From: Dillenia suffruticosa
Taxonomy: Eukaryota > Streptophyta > Magnoliopsida > Dilleniales > Dilleniaceae
DNA length: 64,000 nucleotides
Reading direction: 5' to 3'
Assembly (NCBI GenBank): GCA_033439265.1
Contig: JAVTVX010000019.1
Location: forward strand, 19,184,039-19,248,038
Below are positions 63,094 through 64,000 of the stretch, piece by piece. The translations under genes were made by a program, and so were the position numbers. Under the pieces are notes generated by a model. The model did not search any database. It worked only from the letters and a program-made list of their open reading frames with translations, and was not told the DNA's origin. Every line of letters begins with the position of its first letter. Within the stretch, counting starts at the first letter, position 1.

Positions 63094-63480
63094 TCTTCAA
63101 CCTCTAGCAGGAACCTCAACCATAGTCCATTGTCAGCAAAAGTCGAGCTTTCAAAAGGAAATTTGCAAAAGATTACTCTCAGAGCTTCAGGGACTATGCT
63201 TCGATGGATTAATGGAAAAGGTGGCAATGGCAGATGATGGCAGCAGTGGGTGCTAAAATAATGCTGTCTGGATGAGGTTCAAGATATCTGAAGAGGATGC
63301 ATGAGGTTTACAGTGTGCTTCTTTGTCGTCTTCAACCTCTTGCAGGAATCTCAGCCATCATTGCCACCCCAAGTTTAACTTTCAAAAGGAAACTTTTGAA
63401 AGGTAACTCAGAGTGTCTGGAATTATGCTCCAATGGATCAAAGGAAAGGGCAGCAGGATGATGGCGGCAGTGGGTTGAGA
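63094..63480 (+). repeat. Diverged 235-bp direct duplication
   Basis: 'tcttcaacctct.gcaggaa.ctca' at 63094 and 63329 begins two related segments that both continue to 'gatgatggc.gcagtggg'. Clearly older than the neighbouring 230-bp duplication. Confidence 0.75.
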
Positions 63481-64000
63481 TGAAATTCGTGGCGAGTGTT
63501 GAAATGTTCCAGAATATGCCACTCTCATTTTCACCCTTTTTTCGTTCTCCCCTATTTCTCTTCTTTTATTGAAGTGAATGATGGTGGTTGAGATGGATGG
63601 AAATGCTGTTGTTGGCTGCAAGGGTGAGGACTTTGTTGCAAGTGACAATCTCTGCAATGGCTTTGATGGTGGTTGGTAAGGTTGCTTGCTGGAGATTACG
63701 ATGAAAGAAGTCTTAGTTCTGAGGTTGAAAACAATGCAGTTGTGCTAGAGACTGATGATGCTGGATGAGATTTGTGATGACATGAGGATGATAAATGTCC
63801 AATGGGTATTCAAATAGCTGAAGTCTCTTTCCATCTAGCTTCTTCCTCTTTGCTGCTCTCAACAACTTCAAGCTCCAAAAACTTTGAAATTGATGGCTTG
63901 TTTGGCTTTGGATTTGGACCGATTTGAAGGGAATTAGGGTTTCTTGATTAAATAATCTTGTTCTTTTATATGTAGGTCATTTGTTTGCATGATGTTCGAG

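Larger units (their letters stand above)
61734..64000 (+). other. Golgin intron 11 (incomplete)
   Basis: Follows the GTACAA donor at 61734. No further golgin exon is recognisable up to the window edge; it contains the two duplications listed separately. Confidence 0.55.

Overview
The window looks like nuclear DNA of a eudicot plant, probably with a repeat-rich genome. The genes have plant-type GT-AG introns, the intergenic DNA is very AT-rich, and the recognisable genes are plant-specific: a hevamine-type class III chitinase, a MAKR6-like kinase regulator, a non-RD LRR receptor kinase, APETALA2-derived exons and a plant golgin of the GC3/GC4 type. The species cannot be named from the sequence. 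No tRNA, rRNA or CRISPR locus was seen.

Layout. 1-5 kb: AT-rich flank, then an intronless class III chitinase (3179-4075). 5.4-9 kb: an unresolved transcribed-looking stretch, a clean 470-bp GC-rich hAT element with an 8-bp target duplication (7901-8370), then a MAKR6-like gene (9126-9860). 10-18.4 kb: duplications and a decayed Ty1/copia retroelement. 18.97-20.87 kb: a candidate Pack-MULE, in which diverged inverted repeats enclose the first four exons of an APETALA2/TOE gene with their introns and many lesions. 21.1-24.55 kb: an apparently intact two-exon LRR-XII receptor kinase of about 1043 residues.

24.9-37.0 kb is the most unusual part: about 12 kb of almost gene-free AT-rich DNA, opened by a convincing Helitron 3' terminus read on the minus strand. 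It is built from nested tandem duplications and saturated with one palindromic word, GTTCTGC/GCAGAAC. The word peaks in a 19-unit self-complementary minisatellite (31.30-31.84 kb) and punctuates a poly-T higher-order repeat (33.1-35.2 kb). I know of no named repeat that fits.

37-46 kb: a SINE with target duplications, a solo copia LTR, a small unrecognised multi-exon gene (39.3-40.0 kb), a promoter-like minus-strand segment and a 5'-truncated LINE. 46.1 kb to the right edge: the first eleven coding exons of a golgin candidate 3/4 gene. Its 6.4-kb first intron holds a small LTR element, with another family's solo LTR nested inside, and a copia deletion derivative. The 3' exons lie beyond the window.

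The intact genes do not form one pathway. Two belong to defence (chitinase at the cell surface or apoplast, receptor kinase at the plasma membrane), one to membrane-kinase signalling and one to Golgi trafficking. What dominates the window is transposon activity: at least seven element types, with gene capture, nesting and local amplification.
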